The notes below the pieces were generated by a model. The model was not told the origin of the DNA. It saw nothing but the letters and a program-made list of their open reading frames with translations, and did no database searches. From contig JBGSYQ010000064.1 in NCBI GenBank assembly GCA_041750795.1, positions 18,664-82,663 of the forward strand: 64,000 nt of DNA. Direction: 5' to 3'. The DNA comes from JTS-RE94 sp041750795 (GTDB lineage Bacteria; Planctomycetota; Planctomycetia; Pirellulales; PALSA-1355). Positions 51,340 to 59,649 of this stretch are shown piece after piece (within the stretch, counting starts at the first letter, position 1; each line of letters begins with the position of its first letter). Both the position numbers and the translations under genes were made by a program.

Positions 51340-51436
51340 CGGAATGATCCTTCGCCGCGGTCCGGCCCCCCAACGCACCGTGGCACGGCGTTCCGCGTCC
51401 ACCCGCACTCACGTTTCTCTCTACAGGGGTCCACTC

Positions 51437-52426
51437 ATGCGTACTTGTTTCGTGATCGCGCGCAGCCGGGGGCTGGTTGCCGCTTTGGCCGTGATTCTCG
51501 TGGGCGCTACCGCCGCCGCGGCCGATTCCGCCCCGCGCTGGAAGTTCAAGCCCGGCGAAACGCTCAACTATGTGCTCGAGCGCAACGCCGACGGCAAGAT
51601 GAAGCTGGCCGGCAATCCCATCGGCATCAAGATGGGCATGAAATTCGACACCACCTGGAAGTGTACCGGCGTCAGCGACGACGGCACCGCCAGCCTGGAG
51701 CAAACCGTCGATCGCATCCAAATCTCGATGGAGTCGCCATTGTCCGGCGCAATCACGTTCGACTCCGCCGCGGGCGCCACGCCCGACGGCCCCCTGGGCG
51801 CCATGCTGGGGCCGATGATCAACGGCCTGCTGAATCAGCCCATCAAGCTGCAAGTCTCGCCCCTGGGCGCCGTCAGCGACATCACTCTGCCCGCCAAGCT
51901 GCAGGAAGAGTTCGCCAGGCAGAACGAAGTCGGCCAGAATCGCCGCGCCGGATTGGGCATCGGCGGCAACGCGTTCAGCGAAGACGCCATCAAGAAGCTG
52001 GTCGAGCAGGCCATGCTGCCCCTGCCCGAAACGGCCGAAGCGGGCACCACCTGGACCCAGGAGTTCGAAAACGAGTTGCCCATGCTGGGCACCGAGTTTG
52101 CCGAAACCACCTTCTCGCTGGGCGGAGAGGAAACCATCGACGGCAAGAAGCTGGTGAAGATCGAAGCGACCACCGAACTGCTCTTCGAGCCCGCCGAAAA
52201 CGCCCGCATGGAAATGGAAATCATCGAGCAGGAAGGTTCGGTCACCGCTTACTTCGACAACGAAGCCGGTCACCTCGTGAAGTCCGAAGGAACGCAAAAG
52301 GCCGTCAAGGAAATGAGCGGCCAGCAGGAAGTCTCGCAGGACATCACCGAGACCTTTAAGATGTACCTGGGCAAGAGCCCCGCCGCGGCGGAAACCAAGA
52401 CCAAGGAAAAGCCAGCCGCCAGGTAG
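51437..52426 (+). CDS. Secreted DUF6263-like protein
   Basis: 329 residues, signal peptide to about residue 30. 'RWKFKPGETLNYVLERNADG', paired beta strands and 'QEVSQDITETFKMYLGKS' near the end match the DUF6263 pattern seen in planctomycetes. It has no catalytic motif; it is probably a secreted beta-sandwich or binding protein. AGGGG lies about nine bases before the ATG. The last residues are Lys/Glu-rich. It converges on the redoxin-monooxygenase fusion and shares a terminator with it. Confidence 0.78.
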   Translation: MRTCFVIARSRGLVAALAVILVGATAAAADSAPRWKFKPGETLNYVLERNADGKMKLAGNPIGIKMGMKFDTTWKCTGVSDDGTASLEQTVDRIQISMESPLSGAITFDSAAGATPDGPLGAMLGPMINGLLNQPIKLQVSPLGAVSDITLPAKLQEEFARQNEVGQNRRAGLGIGGNAFSEDAIKKLVEQAMLPLPETAEAGTTWTQEFENELPMLGTEFAETTFSLGGEETIDGKKLVKIEATTELLFEPAENARMEMEIIEQEGSVTAYFDNEAGHLVKSEGTQKAVKEMSGQQEVSQDITETFKMYLGKSPAAAETKTKEKPAAR

Positions 52427-52468
52427 CAATGGCCGCCAGCGCCAGGTAGACTGGCAACGCGGCAGTGA

Positions 52469-52508
52469 ATCGGCGGCGCTAGCTGGGAATCGGCGGCGCT
52501 AGCTGGGA
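52469..52508. repeat. 20-bp tandem duplication downstream of the DUF6263-like gene
   Basis: ATCGGCGGCGCTAGCTGGGA occurs twice in succession. A related GCCAGGTAG motif is repeated just upstream, including the gene's own stop region. Non-coding. Confidence 0.8.
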
Positions 52509-52634
52509 CACGGCGGCCCTGCTCGCAAAGTCGGCCGCCGCGACCAGCAGCGCCCTCCAAGCCCGTGTTGAATGCAACGCCGGCGACGTGCGACGACCCG
52601 CGCGGGGTCGCCACTGGTTCGCAGCCAAAAACGT

Positions 52635-52670
52635 GAGTGCCCCGAGAGTCTTACGGCGCTCGGGGCACTC
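52635..52670. terminator. Bidirectional hairpin terminator
   Basis: GAGTGCCCCGAG and CTCGGGGCACTC form a perfect 12-bp stem around a 12-base loop. It sits between the 3' ends of two convergent genes, with no strong T-run, so termination efficiency is inferred from position and stem strength. Confidence 0.75.
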
Positions 52671-52715
52671 CACTTGCCCCCACCCCCCAGGTGGGTTTCC
52701 TCATGGCTCGTTACA

Positions 52716-55028
52716 TCACTTCTGCGCCACCGACTCGCCGTTGCCAGCCATCAGGCGGGCAATCTGCTCGAGCAGCGTGGCGGCCTCGGGCGGAAAGGCC
52801 CCGGCCTCGGCACTCCAGAAGTTGATCGTTGCTTTGTTGCCTTGGAACGTGACGGGCACGTGCATGCTGGAGCGGATGTCCTTGCTGGCCATCCCCGCCA
52901 TGATCGAACCGTTGGTGCCCGACAGCGTCTCGTTGACCACCACCGTGTCGCCCAAGGCATAGTCGGCCAGCGACTGCCCCTTGATCCGCATCACGGTCGA
53001 GGTGCTGCGGAACGAGGTGTTCAATCCAAGCTGCTCCATCAACAGCTTCAGTCGTAGCCGGTCTTTCTCCACGCTCGTCACGCAGATGCGATCCAACTGC
53101 GGCACCAGTTCGAACAACTGGTAGCTGAACCGCTCGAACGCCTTGGCGTCGTCCAGTGCGTGGCCGGCCATCTGCTTCATCTGGTCGTCGATGCTGATCG
53201 TGTCGACCGCCGCCAGAAACTCCTTGACGCGCATCGCGTTGGCCGTGGCTGGCTGCGTCAGGTCCTGTTCCGCCAGCGCCATCTCGAACCAGCCGAACAT
53301 CATTTCTTCCCAGGTCTGCTCGCCCCAGGTCACTTCTTTGGCCGGATCCGGGTTGGCATAATTATCCGCCGAGTTGTCGAAGTGCGCCACGCAGTACATC
53401 TTCGTCCCGCGCGGAATCTGCTTCGGCTCGGCCAGCTCGTACGTCGTCTGCCAACCGAAGTCATAGCGCGGCACCCACAACACGGTTTCGCGCTTGCCGT
53501 CCGGATAGATCAGGTCGTAGCGGAAGTCCTTGCCGCGAACGTGCATATGGGGCGACACCGTCAACAACACCGAGTTCTTACGGAAGATGAATTCCGACTC
53601 CACCTCATAGTTCGGATCGCCGGGCGGAATCTTGAACGTGAAGTTGCCCGCGTTCTGCACGGCGACTTCCTTCTTCACCGTCTTCGGATCGGCCCACTTG
53701 AAGCCCACGTAGCTCAGGTCCGTCTGCGCCGTGCCGTTAGGCGTATAGTGCATCTCGAACAACAGCTTCGAACCGGCCTGGATGTAACGCCCCAGACCTT
53801 CTTCCAGCACTTGCGGCCGCAGACCCGGGGCAAACGCGCCCAGCCAGTTGCTGCGCAGCCGCCCCGCCTGACCGCTGGGCGTGACGCCCGGCGGCACCAG
53901 GTAAACGATAATGTGATGCACCACGGCCGGATTGCCCGGCACGCATTCCATCGCCTGCACCCACTTGTCTTCGGTGAATCCCGGGTCGACCACGAACCGC
54001 TGGTACTCGACCGTGCCGGTGGCCGGCACTTCGTAGGGCACGTCGGCCATCTTGATCACGAAATCGGGCTCGGGAATCTGCCAGCCGCTGGCGAATTGCG
54101 GCGCCGGCGGCAGGTCGTTCGGGTTCCCTTCCGGAGCGCCGTTGTCGACCCACTGGTTGATCAGCGTCAGCTCTTCTTCGCTTAAACGCGCGTCGTTGGC
54201 GAAGTGCCCCACCGCCGGATCGGCGTGCCACGGGGGCATGCGGCGATCGTTGGTCACCTCGCGGATCATGTCGGCCCAGCCCACCGACTCCTCGTACGAC
54301 GTGAGCGCGAACGGACCGATCTGCCCCTCGCGATGGCAAAACACGCAGTTGTCGTTGAAGATCTTGGCAATGTGATTGGAGTACGTGATCTCGCTGTCGG
54401 CCACCGGCTCTTTCATGCGGCCGATGTAACAACCCTGGCTGGCGACCACCGGGTTGCTGACCGATTTTCCGGCGGCCAGCTCGACGATGGCAGCGGCCAG
54501 ATCGCGCGCCTCGGGCTGTTCGCGCTGATAGCCGACGAAGCCCTCGCCAAAGCCGTATTGATCGTCGATGCGGCCCCAGTATCGGACCACGCGATTCTCA
54601 TCCAGTAGAAACACTTCCGGCGTGCGCACGGCGCCGAACTGATCGGCGATCACGTTGCCCGCGTCCTTCAGCACCGGAAACTCGATGTTGTGAACGCGCG
54701 CATAGTGCGCCAACTCGGCGATCGAGTCCTGCCGATTCGAATCGATGCCGACGAACGCCACGCCTTGCTCTGCGAACTCGGCAGCCAACTCCGCCAATCG
54801 CGGGCCATAGAGCTTCGCCAGGGGACATTGCGTGCCCAAAAACGCCACCACCACTTGCTTGCTGCCGGCAAAATCCTGCAGCGAGACTTCCTTGCCGCGA
54901 TAATCCTGCGCGGTAAAGTTCTCGATCTTTTTACCGACCGGCGAGGGCGCATCACCGGCCCGCGCCAGCGAGCCGGCCGCCATCGCGGCCACAAGTGTCA
55001 ACACGGTCAGCACGGTTTTCTTGCCCAT
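52716..55028 (-). CDS. Redoxin / c-type heme / copper type II monooxygenase / GAF-like fusion protein
   Basis: 770 residues, signal peptide to about residue 25. A thioredoxin-fold redoxin domain (about 30-185) has a single cysteine C68 (GTQCPLAKLYGP). A c-type heme site C228-VFC231-H232 follows. Residues about 320-585 resemble peptidylglycine-type copper monooxygenases, with likely ligands H371-H372 (VVHHIIVYL), H427 (FEMHYTP), H494/H496 (PHMHVRGKD) and a Met in 'EEMMFGW'. The C-terminal ~130 residues ('LDRICVTSVEKDRLRLKLLM' to 'ATINFWS', 'ATLLEQIARLM') look GAF-like. It is probably a secreted redox enzyme; the substrate is unknown. Confidence 0.82.
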   Translation of the reverse strand: MGKKTVLTVLTLVAAMAAGSLARAGDAPSPVGKKIENFTAQDYRGKEVSLQDFAGSKQVVVAFLGTQCPLAKLYGPRLAELAAEFAEQGVAFVGIDSNRQDSIAELAHYARVHNIEFPVLKDAGNVIADQFGAVRTPEVFLLDENRVVRYWGRIDDQYGFGEGFVGYQREQPEARDLAAAIVELAAGKSVSNPVVASQGCYIGRMKEPVADSEITYSNHIAKIFNDNCVFCHREGQIGPFALTSYEESVGWADMIREVTNDRRMPPWHADPAVGHFANDARLSEEELTLINQWVDNGAPEGNPNDLPPAPQFASGWQIPEPDFVIKMADVPYEVPATGTVEYQRFVVDPGFTEDKWVQAMECVPGNPAVVHHIIVYLVPPGVTPSGQAGRLRSNWLGAFAPGLRPQVLEEGLGRYIQAGSKLLFEMHYTPNGTAQTDLSYVGFKWADPKTVKKEVAVQNAGNFTFKIPPGDPNYEVESEFIFRKNSVLLTVSPHMHVRGKDFRYDLIYPDGKRETVLWVPRYDFGWQTTYELAEPKQIPRGTKMYCVAHFDNSADNYANPDPAKEVTWGEQTWEEMMFGWFEMALAEQDLTQPATANAMRVKEFLAAVDTISIDDQMKQMAGHALDDAKAFERFSYQLFELVPQLDRICVTSVEKDRLRLKLLMEQLGLNTSFRSTSTVMRIKGQSLADYALGDTVVVNETLSGTNGSIMAGMASKDIRSSMHVPVTFQGNKATINFWSAEAGAFPPEAATLLEQIARLMAGNGESVAQK

Positions 55029-55196
55029 CAGTCCTTGTACCTCCAGTGCAAAGCGGCGCGACGTTTGCGTCCAGTTGTTGTCCTGTGAACGCTGGTTAGT
55101 CGTAAATGCCTGATCCTGTTCGATCGCAATAGTTAACGGTCGAGTGCACGTCAATCGATTCGATTGGATCTCGCCGTCGTGAATCGTTTGCTCGGT

Positions 55197-55895
55197 TTAT
55201 AGCTCCGTGTCCAAAGCATCGCTCTCGTCGCCCAGCCAGGCGGCAGGGATCTCAATGCCCAGGTAGCAGAGAAACAGGCGCGTCAGCTCTTCGCCCAACT
55301 GCTCGCTGGTCAGCGTCAGCTTCGAGCGCTGCATGTCGCCGTGAAACGTCGTCAGGTCCAGAATGTCGAACGCGGCACGCAGGCCGAAATCGATGGCCAG
55401 CACCGGGTCGGGATGCTTGATCTCGTGGCGGCGCGGCAACAGCAACGCGATCAGCCGCTCGGAGATTTCGCGTCCCACGCGAATGCCGCGCTCGGCAAAC
55501 TGCGCGTCGTTGCAACCCCGCAGCATGAACGCGCGGAGCAGACCGCGTTTCTGTTGATAGACGTGTACCACAAAGGGCAACGCCGTCGAGAGGATTTCGG
55601 CGATCGACGCGCCTTCCCAGCGCGCCGGGTCGAGCACCGCCTCGGTGGTGGCCAACGCCTGCTCGCAAAACCGCTCGTGCAGCACCACCAGCAGCGAATC
55701 CTTGTCGTTGAACCGCGCGTACAGCGCGCCCACCGAAGACTTCGCGCGGCGGACGATCTCGGAAACCGTGGCGTTGTCGAAGCCTTTCTCGGCCAAGACT
55801 TCCTCAGCCGCTTCGAGAATGCGCTCGAGCGTTTCCTGGCTGCGGGCCTGATGAATGGGTCGGACCCATTCGATGTGTGTATGAGCAGCCGTCAC
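55197..55895 (-). CDS. TetR/AcrR-family transcriptional regulator
   Basis: 232 residues. The DNA-binding helix-turn-helix (about 18-65) reads 'LERILEAAEEVLAEKGFDNA', then 'VSEIVRRAKSSVGALYARFN' and 'KDSLL', the standard TetR pattern. The C-terminal ligand domain is all helical. A GTG start was chosen because GGAGA lies nine bases upstream and the HTH is at normal distance; upstream ATGs would sit on the promoter. Two copies of an AGAA-N6-TTCT dyad and a strong promoter precede it, suggesting self-repression. The large redox fusion downstream on the same strand is a candidate target. Confidence 0.9.
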   Translation of the reverse strand: MTAAHTHIEWVRPIHQARSQETLERILEAAEEVLAEKGFDNATVSEIVRRAKSSVGALYARFNDKDSLLVVLHERFCEQALATTEAVLDPARWEGASIAEILSTALPFVVHVYQQKRGLLRAFMLRGCNDAQFAERGIRVGREISERLIALLLPRRHEIKHPDPVLAIDFGLRAAFDILDLTTFHGDMQRSKLTLTSEQLGEELTRLFLCYLGIEIPAAWLGDESDALDTEL

Positions 55896-55923
55896 GCCGA
55901 AGTCTCCACACGCTGTAAACAGA

Positions 55924-55940
55924 ACCAGAATTCCCGTTCT
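55924..55940. promoter_or_regulatory. Operator-like dyad, copy 1
   Basis: ACCAGAATTCCCGTTCT contains AGAA-N6-TTCT and matches copy 2 at 14 of 17 positions. It lies in the 5' untranslated region of the TetR gene, a usual place for repressor binding. Confidence 0.5.
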
Positions 55941-55971
55941 GCGTAATCGTCGAGAAAAAGAGGGGAACTGA

Positions 55972-55988
55972 ACTAGAATTCTCATTCT
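55972..55988. promoter_or_regulatory. Operator-like dyad, copy 2
   Basis: ACTAGAATTCTCATTCT, the same AGAA-N6-TTCT dyad, immediately downstream of the -10 box, so a bound repressor would cover the transcription start. Confidence 0.55.
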
Positions 55989-55989
55989 C

Positions 55990-56018
55990 TTTATACCGAC
56001 AGGCCGCCAACCTGTCAA
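55990..56018 (-). promoter_or_regulatory. Sigma-70-type promoter of the TetR gene
   Basis: On the minus strand TTGACA and TATAAA are separated by exactly 17 bases. It is the best -35/-10 match seen in the window. Confidence 0.75.
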
Positions 56019-56158
56019 GGTTTTTTTAACAGGCCGCAGACTGGAGGCTGGCGACGGGAGGACGAAGACGGACCGGACGGCTCGGCGCTTTGGGCTGTTG
56101 GCGTGCCCCGATTGGCCCGAAATGCGCTTGCAGCGGCCCCAGCACCAACGCCTGGGGC

Positions 56159-56773
56159 TTACTTGCCGCGCCGCACGCGCTCGTAGCGCACCCGGCAGCC
56201 GATAGCGGGGGCTTCGGCCGTTTCCGGGGCCTTGCCCTGCAACACCGCTTCGACGGCCGGTTCCAGGTAATGGTGCTTCACCAACCCAGGCACGCTGCTG
56301 TCGTCCATCCCGCCCATAAAGGCAATCTTGCGACCCTTGTCCAGCACGAAGAACTCCGGCGTGAAATTCGCGCCGAATTCGCGGCCGATTTTCTGCGTCT
56401 CGTCGATCAGATACGGAAAGTCGAACCCCTTAGCTTCCGCCCGCTCGCGCATCCGCGGCAGCAAGTCGTCGGGCCGTTTGTTGACGTTGATCGCCACCAG
56501 CGCCACCTTGCCCGAAGGTCCCGCGTACTTCTTCGAGAACGCCAGAATGCGGTCCTCATAGTCCGTGGCCACGTCGCAACTATTGCTGATGAACACGACG
56601 ACGACGATTTCCTTGTCGGCCAGATCGGCCAGCGAATGCCGCTTACCATCGACGCCTTCCAAGTCCTTCCACGCCGGCGCCGGATCGCCAATGCTCAGCA
56701 CGTCGTTATACTTCCCCGCCCAGGCCGCAGGGGTGAACAGCAGTGCCACGAGAACCGCCGGGACGTAGCGCAT
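56159..56773 (-). CDS. Secreted redoxin-family (AhpC/TSA-like) protein
   Basis: 204 residues, signal peptide to about residue 19. 'DPAPAWKDLEGVDGKRHSLA' opens a thioredoxin-fold domain; the single active-site cysteine is in 'FISNSCDVATDYEDRI', and 'TPEFFVLDKGRKIAFMGGMD' is the conserved cis-Pro region. Planctomycetes carry many such one-Cys redoxins, thought to handle thiol or peroxide chemistry outside the cytoplasm. It is transcribed toward the TetR promoter region. No partner gene is adjacent. Confidence 0.85.
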   Translation of the reverse strand: MRYVPAVLVALLFTPAAWAGKYNDVLSIGDPAPAWKDLEGVDGKRHSLADLADKEIVVVVFISNSCDVATDYEDRILAFSKKYAGPSGKVALVAINVNKRPDDLLPRMRERAEAKGFDFPYLIDETQKIGREFGANFTPEFFVLDKGRKIAFMGGMDDSSVPGLVKHHYLEPAVEAVLQGKAPETAEAPAIGCRVRYERVRRGK

Positions 56774-56965
56774 CGATGCACCTTGTTGTGATGGAACGCG
56801 ACGGTCAAGAAACCAATTGACCGCCCTTCGAGATTATCCTGCCAGGGCCGCACAGGTCAACGTTCCAGACCAAACCTTGCCATGCAGCGTAGCCGTCTCG
56901 CAAGCATTCGGCCGTTCGCAAGTCTGAAATCCTGCGGCATCAGACGCCACCGCCATGCACGTGGC

Positions 56966-56971
56966 TACAAT
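56966..56971 (+). promoter_or_regulatory. Possible -10 box upstream of the DinB gene
   Basis: GTGGCTACAAT lies about 100 bases before the chosen ATG and shares the GGCTACAAT context of the DUF6263-like gene promoter. No clear -35. Confidence 0.4.
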
Positions 56972-57068
56972 CGAAATCCATGCTTGCAATTCGCCGTCGC
57001 GGGCGGGAGAATCGCGCGCATCAAGCGCTCTACTCCACCAGCGGAGCAAACGACAGGAGTGTCCAGCC

Positions 57069-57551
57069 ATGTCCGAAACCAAGCGCATCGCCAAGCAACT
57101 CGAAAAAACCTTCTCCGGACCGGCCTGGCACGGGCCGGCCGTCGAGCAGGTGCTCCACGGCGTAACTGCCGAACTGGCCGCTCGGCCATCTCCGGCCGGA
57201 ATCCACAGCATCTGGCAAATCGTCGAGCACATGACGTTCTGGGAGGCGGCCGTGCGCCGCTGGATCGCCGGGGATCGTACCCGCCCGCCCGACGAAGCCT
57301 CGTGGCCGGCCGTCAACGACACCAGCGAAGCCGCCTGGCAAGCAACGCGCCGACAACTGGCCGACACGAACCAGGCGCTCATCGCCGACGTCGCGCAATT
57401 GGATGACGTCCGCCTGAGCGAGCGCATCCTCGACGACATGCCGTCGCTCTACGCGATTCTCCACGGCGTCGTGCAGCACAACCTCTATCACGCCGGCCAG
57501 ATCGCCCTGCTCAAGAAGATCGCGGCGCATTCATCGCGCGGCAATGCTTGA
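57069..57551 (+). CDS. DinB/YfiT-family protein
   Basis: 160 residues, a four-helix bundle. Metal-ligand histidines are expected in 'WQIVEHMTFWEAA' and 'HGVVQHNLYHAGQIALLKK', the standard H...H-x-x-x-H pattern. Family members are putative metal-dependent hydrolases or thiol transferases. AGGAG lies ten bases before the ATG; an in-frame ATG 38 codons upstream gives a non-homologous head. The nested R2/R1 repeats follow the gene. Substrate unknown. Confidence 0.88.
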   Translation: MSETKRIAKQLEKTFSGPAWHGPAVEQVLHGVTAELAARPSPAGIHSIWQIVEHMTFWEAAVRRWIAGDRTRPPDEASWPAVNDTSEAAWQATRRQLADTNQALIADVAQLDDVRLSERILDDMPSLYAILHGVVQHNLYHAGQIALLKKIAAHSSRGNA

Positions 57552-57615
57552 CGCCCGCTCAGCATCAGTAGAATGGGGACAACGGCGCAGGCAGCGTCCC
57601 TGCGTCCTGCGGGTC

Positions 57616-57853
57616 GACCAAAAAACAACTTCTCCGCATCTCCCCTCGCCCCGTATCAGCCTGTTGAAGAATTCGACAGGCTGTAGCGTCGCATGGATGC
57701 GATGTCAAAATGGCGACGCAAGTCGTTTTTTTTGCGAGCCGTGCGAAGCTTTGCTTCGCACTTGGCGAGGTTGAAAAATACCACGACGGCATTTTTCAAC
57801 AGGTTGCGGTGGGAGAGGGTAGCGTGAGACAATCAGAAAGTTTTTTTTCGGTC
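57616..57853. repeat. R2 element, copy split by an R1 element
   Basis: The left part begins GACCAAAAAACAAC and runs through CTCCCCTCGCCCC; the right part resumes at GGTGGGAGAGGGT and ends TTTTTTTTCGGTC. Together they match the intact R2 copy near 44.1 kb. The interruption is one complete R1 unit. Confidence 0.8.
57657..57806. repeat. R1 element, complete copy inserted in R2
   Basis: 150 bases with ends CAGCCTGTTGAA and TTCAACAGGTTG (inverted, 11 of 12). Internal hairpins AGCCTGT/ACAGGCT and GCGAAGCTTTGCTTCGC are clear. It defines both ends of the R1 family. No open frame. Confidence 0.82.
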
Positions 57854-57897
57854 GTTCCTCAATGGCAAATTCCTGACTCGCTGACGGAGACATACTG

Positions 57898-58458
57898 ATG
57901 AAACGCGCAGCACTCTTGCTCGGTGCCTTCCTGCTCGTCGTCGGACTCGCGGCGCACGACGCCCACGGTTTCGGCCATCGTTATCGCGGCTGCGGCGGCT
58001 GGGGTTGTGGTGGATATGGCTCTTGCGGCTATGGCGGATGGGCCTACGGTGGCTGGAGCGGTTGGGGTAACGCAGGATGGGGATATGGCGGCTGGGGCTA
58101 CGGGGCTTATCGGCCTTCGCTGAGATACGTGGCCCGCTCGACGCCGCCGGCGACCAACGTCAGTGCCGCCGCCACTTCCGCCAACGACGCCACGCTCAGC
58201 GTCAGCGTGCCGGCCGACGCGCGCGTTGTCATCAACGATCACGTCACCAAGAGCACCGGCCAGCGGCGCGTGTACGTCTCACGCAATCTCCTGCCTGACG
58301 CCCGCTACACCTACCGCGTGCGCGTCGAATTCACCCGCGACGGCCAACCGGTAGTCGAACAACAAACCGTCCAGTTAACCGGCGGCCAGAACCAGTCCCT
58401 GGCCTTCGGCGGCGGTCAACGAGCACCGACGACCAGCGCCACCGCAGCGCTGCGTTGA
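57898..58458 (+). CDS. TIGR03000-domain secreted protein with Gly/Tyr/Trp-rich region
   Basis: 186 residues, signal peptide to about residue 24. Residues about 28-75 are Gly/Tyr/Trp/Cys-rich in short G-W-G-Y units. The C-terminal domain ('ATLSVSVPADARVVINDHVT', 'KSTGQRRVYVSRNL', 'YTYRVRVEFTRDGQPV') is the TIGR03000 pattern typical of planctomycetes, a beta-rich surface module. It probably belongs to the cell wall or envelope. The ATG follows closely on the R2 element. Confidence 0.88.
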   Translation: MKRAALLLGAFLLVVGLAAHDAHGFGHRYRGCGGWGCGGYGSCGYGGWAYGGWSGWGNAGWGYGGWGYGAYRPSLRYVARSTPPATNVSAAATSANDATLSVSVPADARVVINDHVTKSTGQRRVYVSRNLLPDARYTYRVRVEFTRDGQPVVEQQTVQLTGGQNQSLAFGGGQRAPTTSATAALR

Positions 58459-58518
58459 TCCCTCGGCGCTGCATCGCCAGATCGGGCGTGGAGTACCCCC
58501 ATGCCCGCGCGGCCGATG

Positions 58519-59055
58519 TCACTCGCCGGCTTGCGAGGGCGCCTCAAGAACGAGCGCTCGGACGATTCTCCAGCCGGAGGGCGGGCCCAACCAGCGCACG
58601 AACAGATAGAACGGCACAAAGGCCGCCAACGCCAGCACGTCGCACCAACGCTCGACGCGGAAGAAATGTTCGCTGTCCGCTGGCAGCGGCCGGCCGGCAA
58701 AGGTGAAATCGACGAACGTCTTGCACACCAGCGTTGCCGCCAGTGCCGTCCACAACGACATTGGCATGCGCGCTTGCAATTCGTCAGCAGTTAGCACCCA
58801 CGCGCCGTCCTGCGCTTCCCGCATTCTGCGCGACACCAACCAGGCAACGAGATAATCCAACGCGGCCGTAGCCGGAATGATGATGGCGATCCACGCCACG
58901 ATGTTGATCTGCGCGTACAACGACTCCGCAGTCGAATCGCCGAACTGCGGCAACGGCCAATGCGCCGGCCGCAGCACGATCAACAGGACCATCGACGCGC
59001 CAAACAGCGGGCCGAGCCTCTGGCGCCAAGGATAGCTGCGTAGCACGTCGGTCAT
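58519..59055 (-). CDS. Multi-pass membrane protein of unknown function
   Basis: 178 residues with about four transmembrane helices (near 15-30, 48-72, 95-115 and 135-155). A cytoplasmic loop with 'RRMREAQDGAWVLTADELQA' lies in the middle. It has no recognised family and no catalytic residues. It converges with the TIGR03000 gene. The reading frame is full length with no ribosome site of note. Confidence 0.6.
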   Translation of the reverse strand: MTDVLRSYPWRQRLGPLFGASMVLLIVLRPAHWPLPQFGDSTAESLYAQINIVAWIAIIIPATAALDYLVAWLVSRRMREAQDGAWVLTADELQARMPMSLWTALAATLVCKTFVDFTFAGRPLPADSEHFFRVERWCDVLALAAFVPFYLFVRWLGPPSGWRIVRALVLEAPSQAGE

Positions 59056-59649
59056 CCTGTTTCGGCGCGTGGCCGACCTCCGGGAACGAACCCGCTCGTC
59101 TCAATCAACTACCCAAACATAGCATTCCCAGCCGGCAACGATGGCACCCCCCACCGGGCGCAAACCGCACAGAACGTAATCCGGACGGGCCAAAACGTCC
59201 CCCTTTCCGGCCTCTACGGCAGCAGGCCGTGTAGTTGGCGATAATCGAGGCGCAAGAATTTCTTGAGCACGAGGCAGTCGAACCGTGGTGGTTGCGTGTA
59301 GCAGCCCGTTGAAAAATTCGACGCTCCTGCGACATCGCATGGATGCGATGACAGAATAACGACGTAAGTCGTTATATTGCACTTCCGTCCAAAGCATTGC
59401 GTCGCGCCTGCCGCCGCCGCAGCACGTCGCGCCACAACCGCTCCTTCGCCGCATCCCGCCGCTTGATGCCCCACGACCACCCCCCTCACCTGAGATGGCC
59501 CAAGCATGACCGCCGACCCAATCACAAAAAAGGTGCAGTCTGCGGAGCGGACACAAACAATTGAAAGTGCTCGATTTGTGGCGGAGATGGCGGTGACGAC
59601 GATGGGCATTGAGACGATTCCAACCAACGGGTATTCCAACGTCGCAATA
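59056..59649. other. Long intergenic region with an R1 copy
   Basis: 594 bases between two minus-strand genes. It contains the R1 copy and short A/T-rich stretches. Open frames on both strands here run into neighbouring genes and lack any family character. Promoter elements for the membrane-protein gene are expected near 59.06-59.1 kb but none is convincing. Confidence 0.5.
59302..59412. repeat. R1 element, diverged copy
   Basis: Begins CAGCCCGTTGAAAAATTCG, continues GCGACATCGCATGGATGC and GACGTAAGTCGTTAT, the same block order as the other R1 copies, with weaker terminal pairing. The right end is eroded. Confidence 0.65.
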
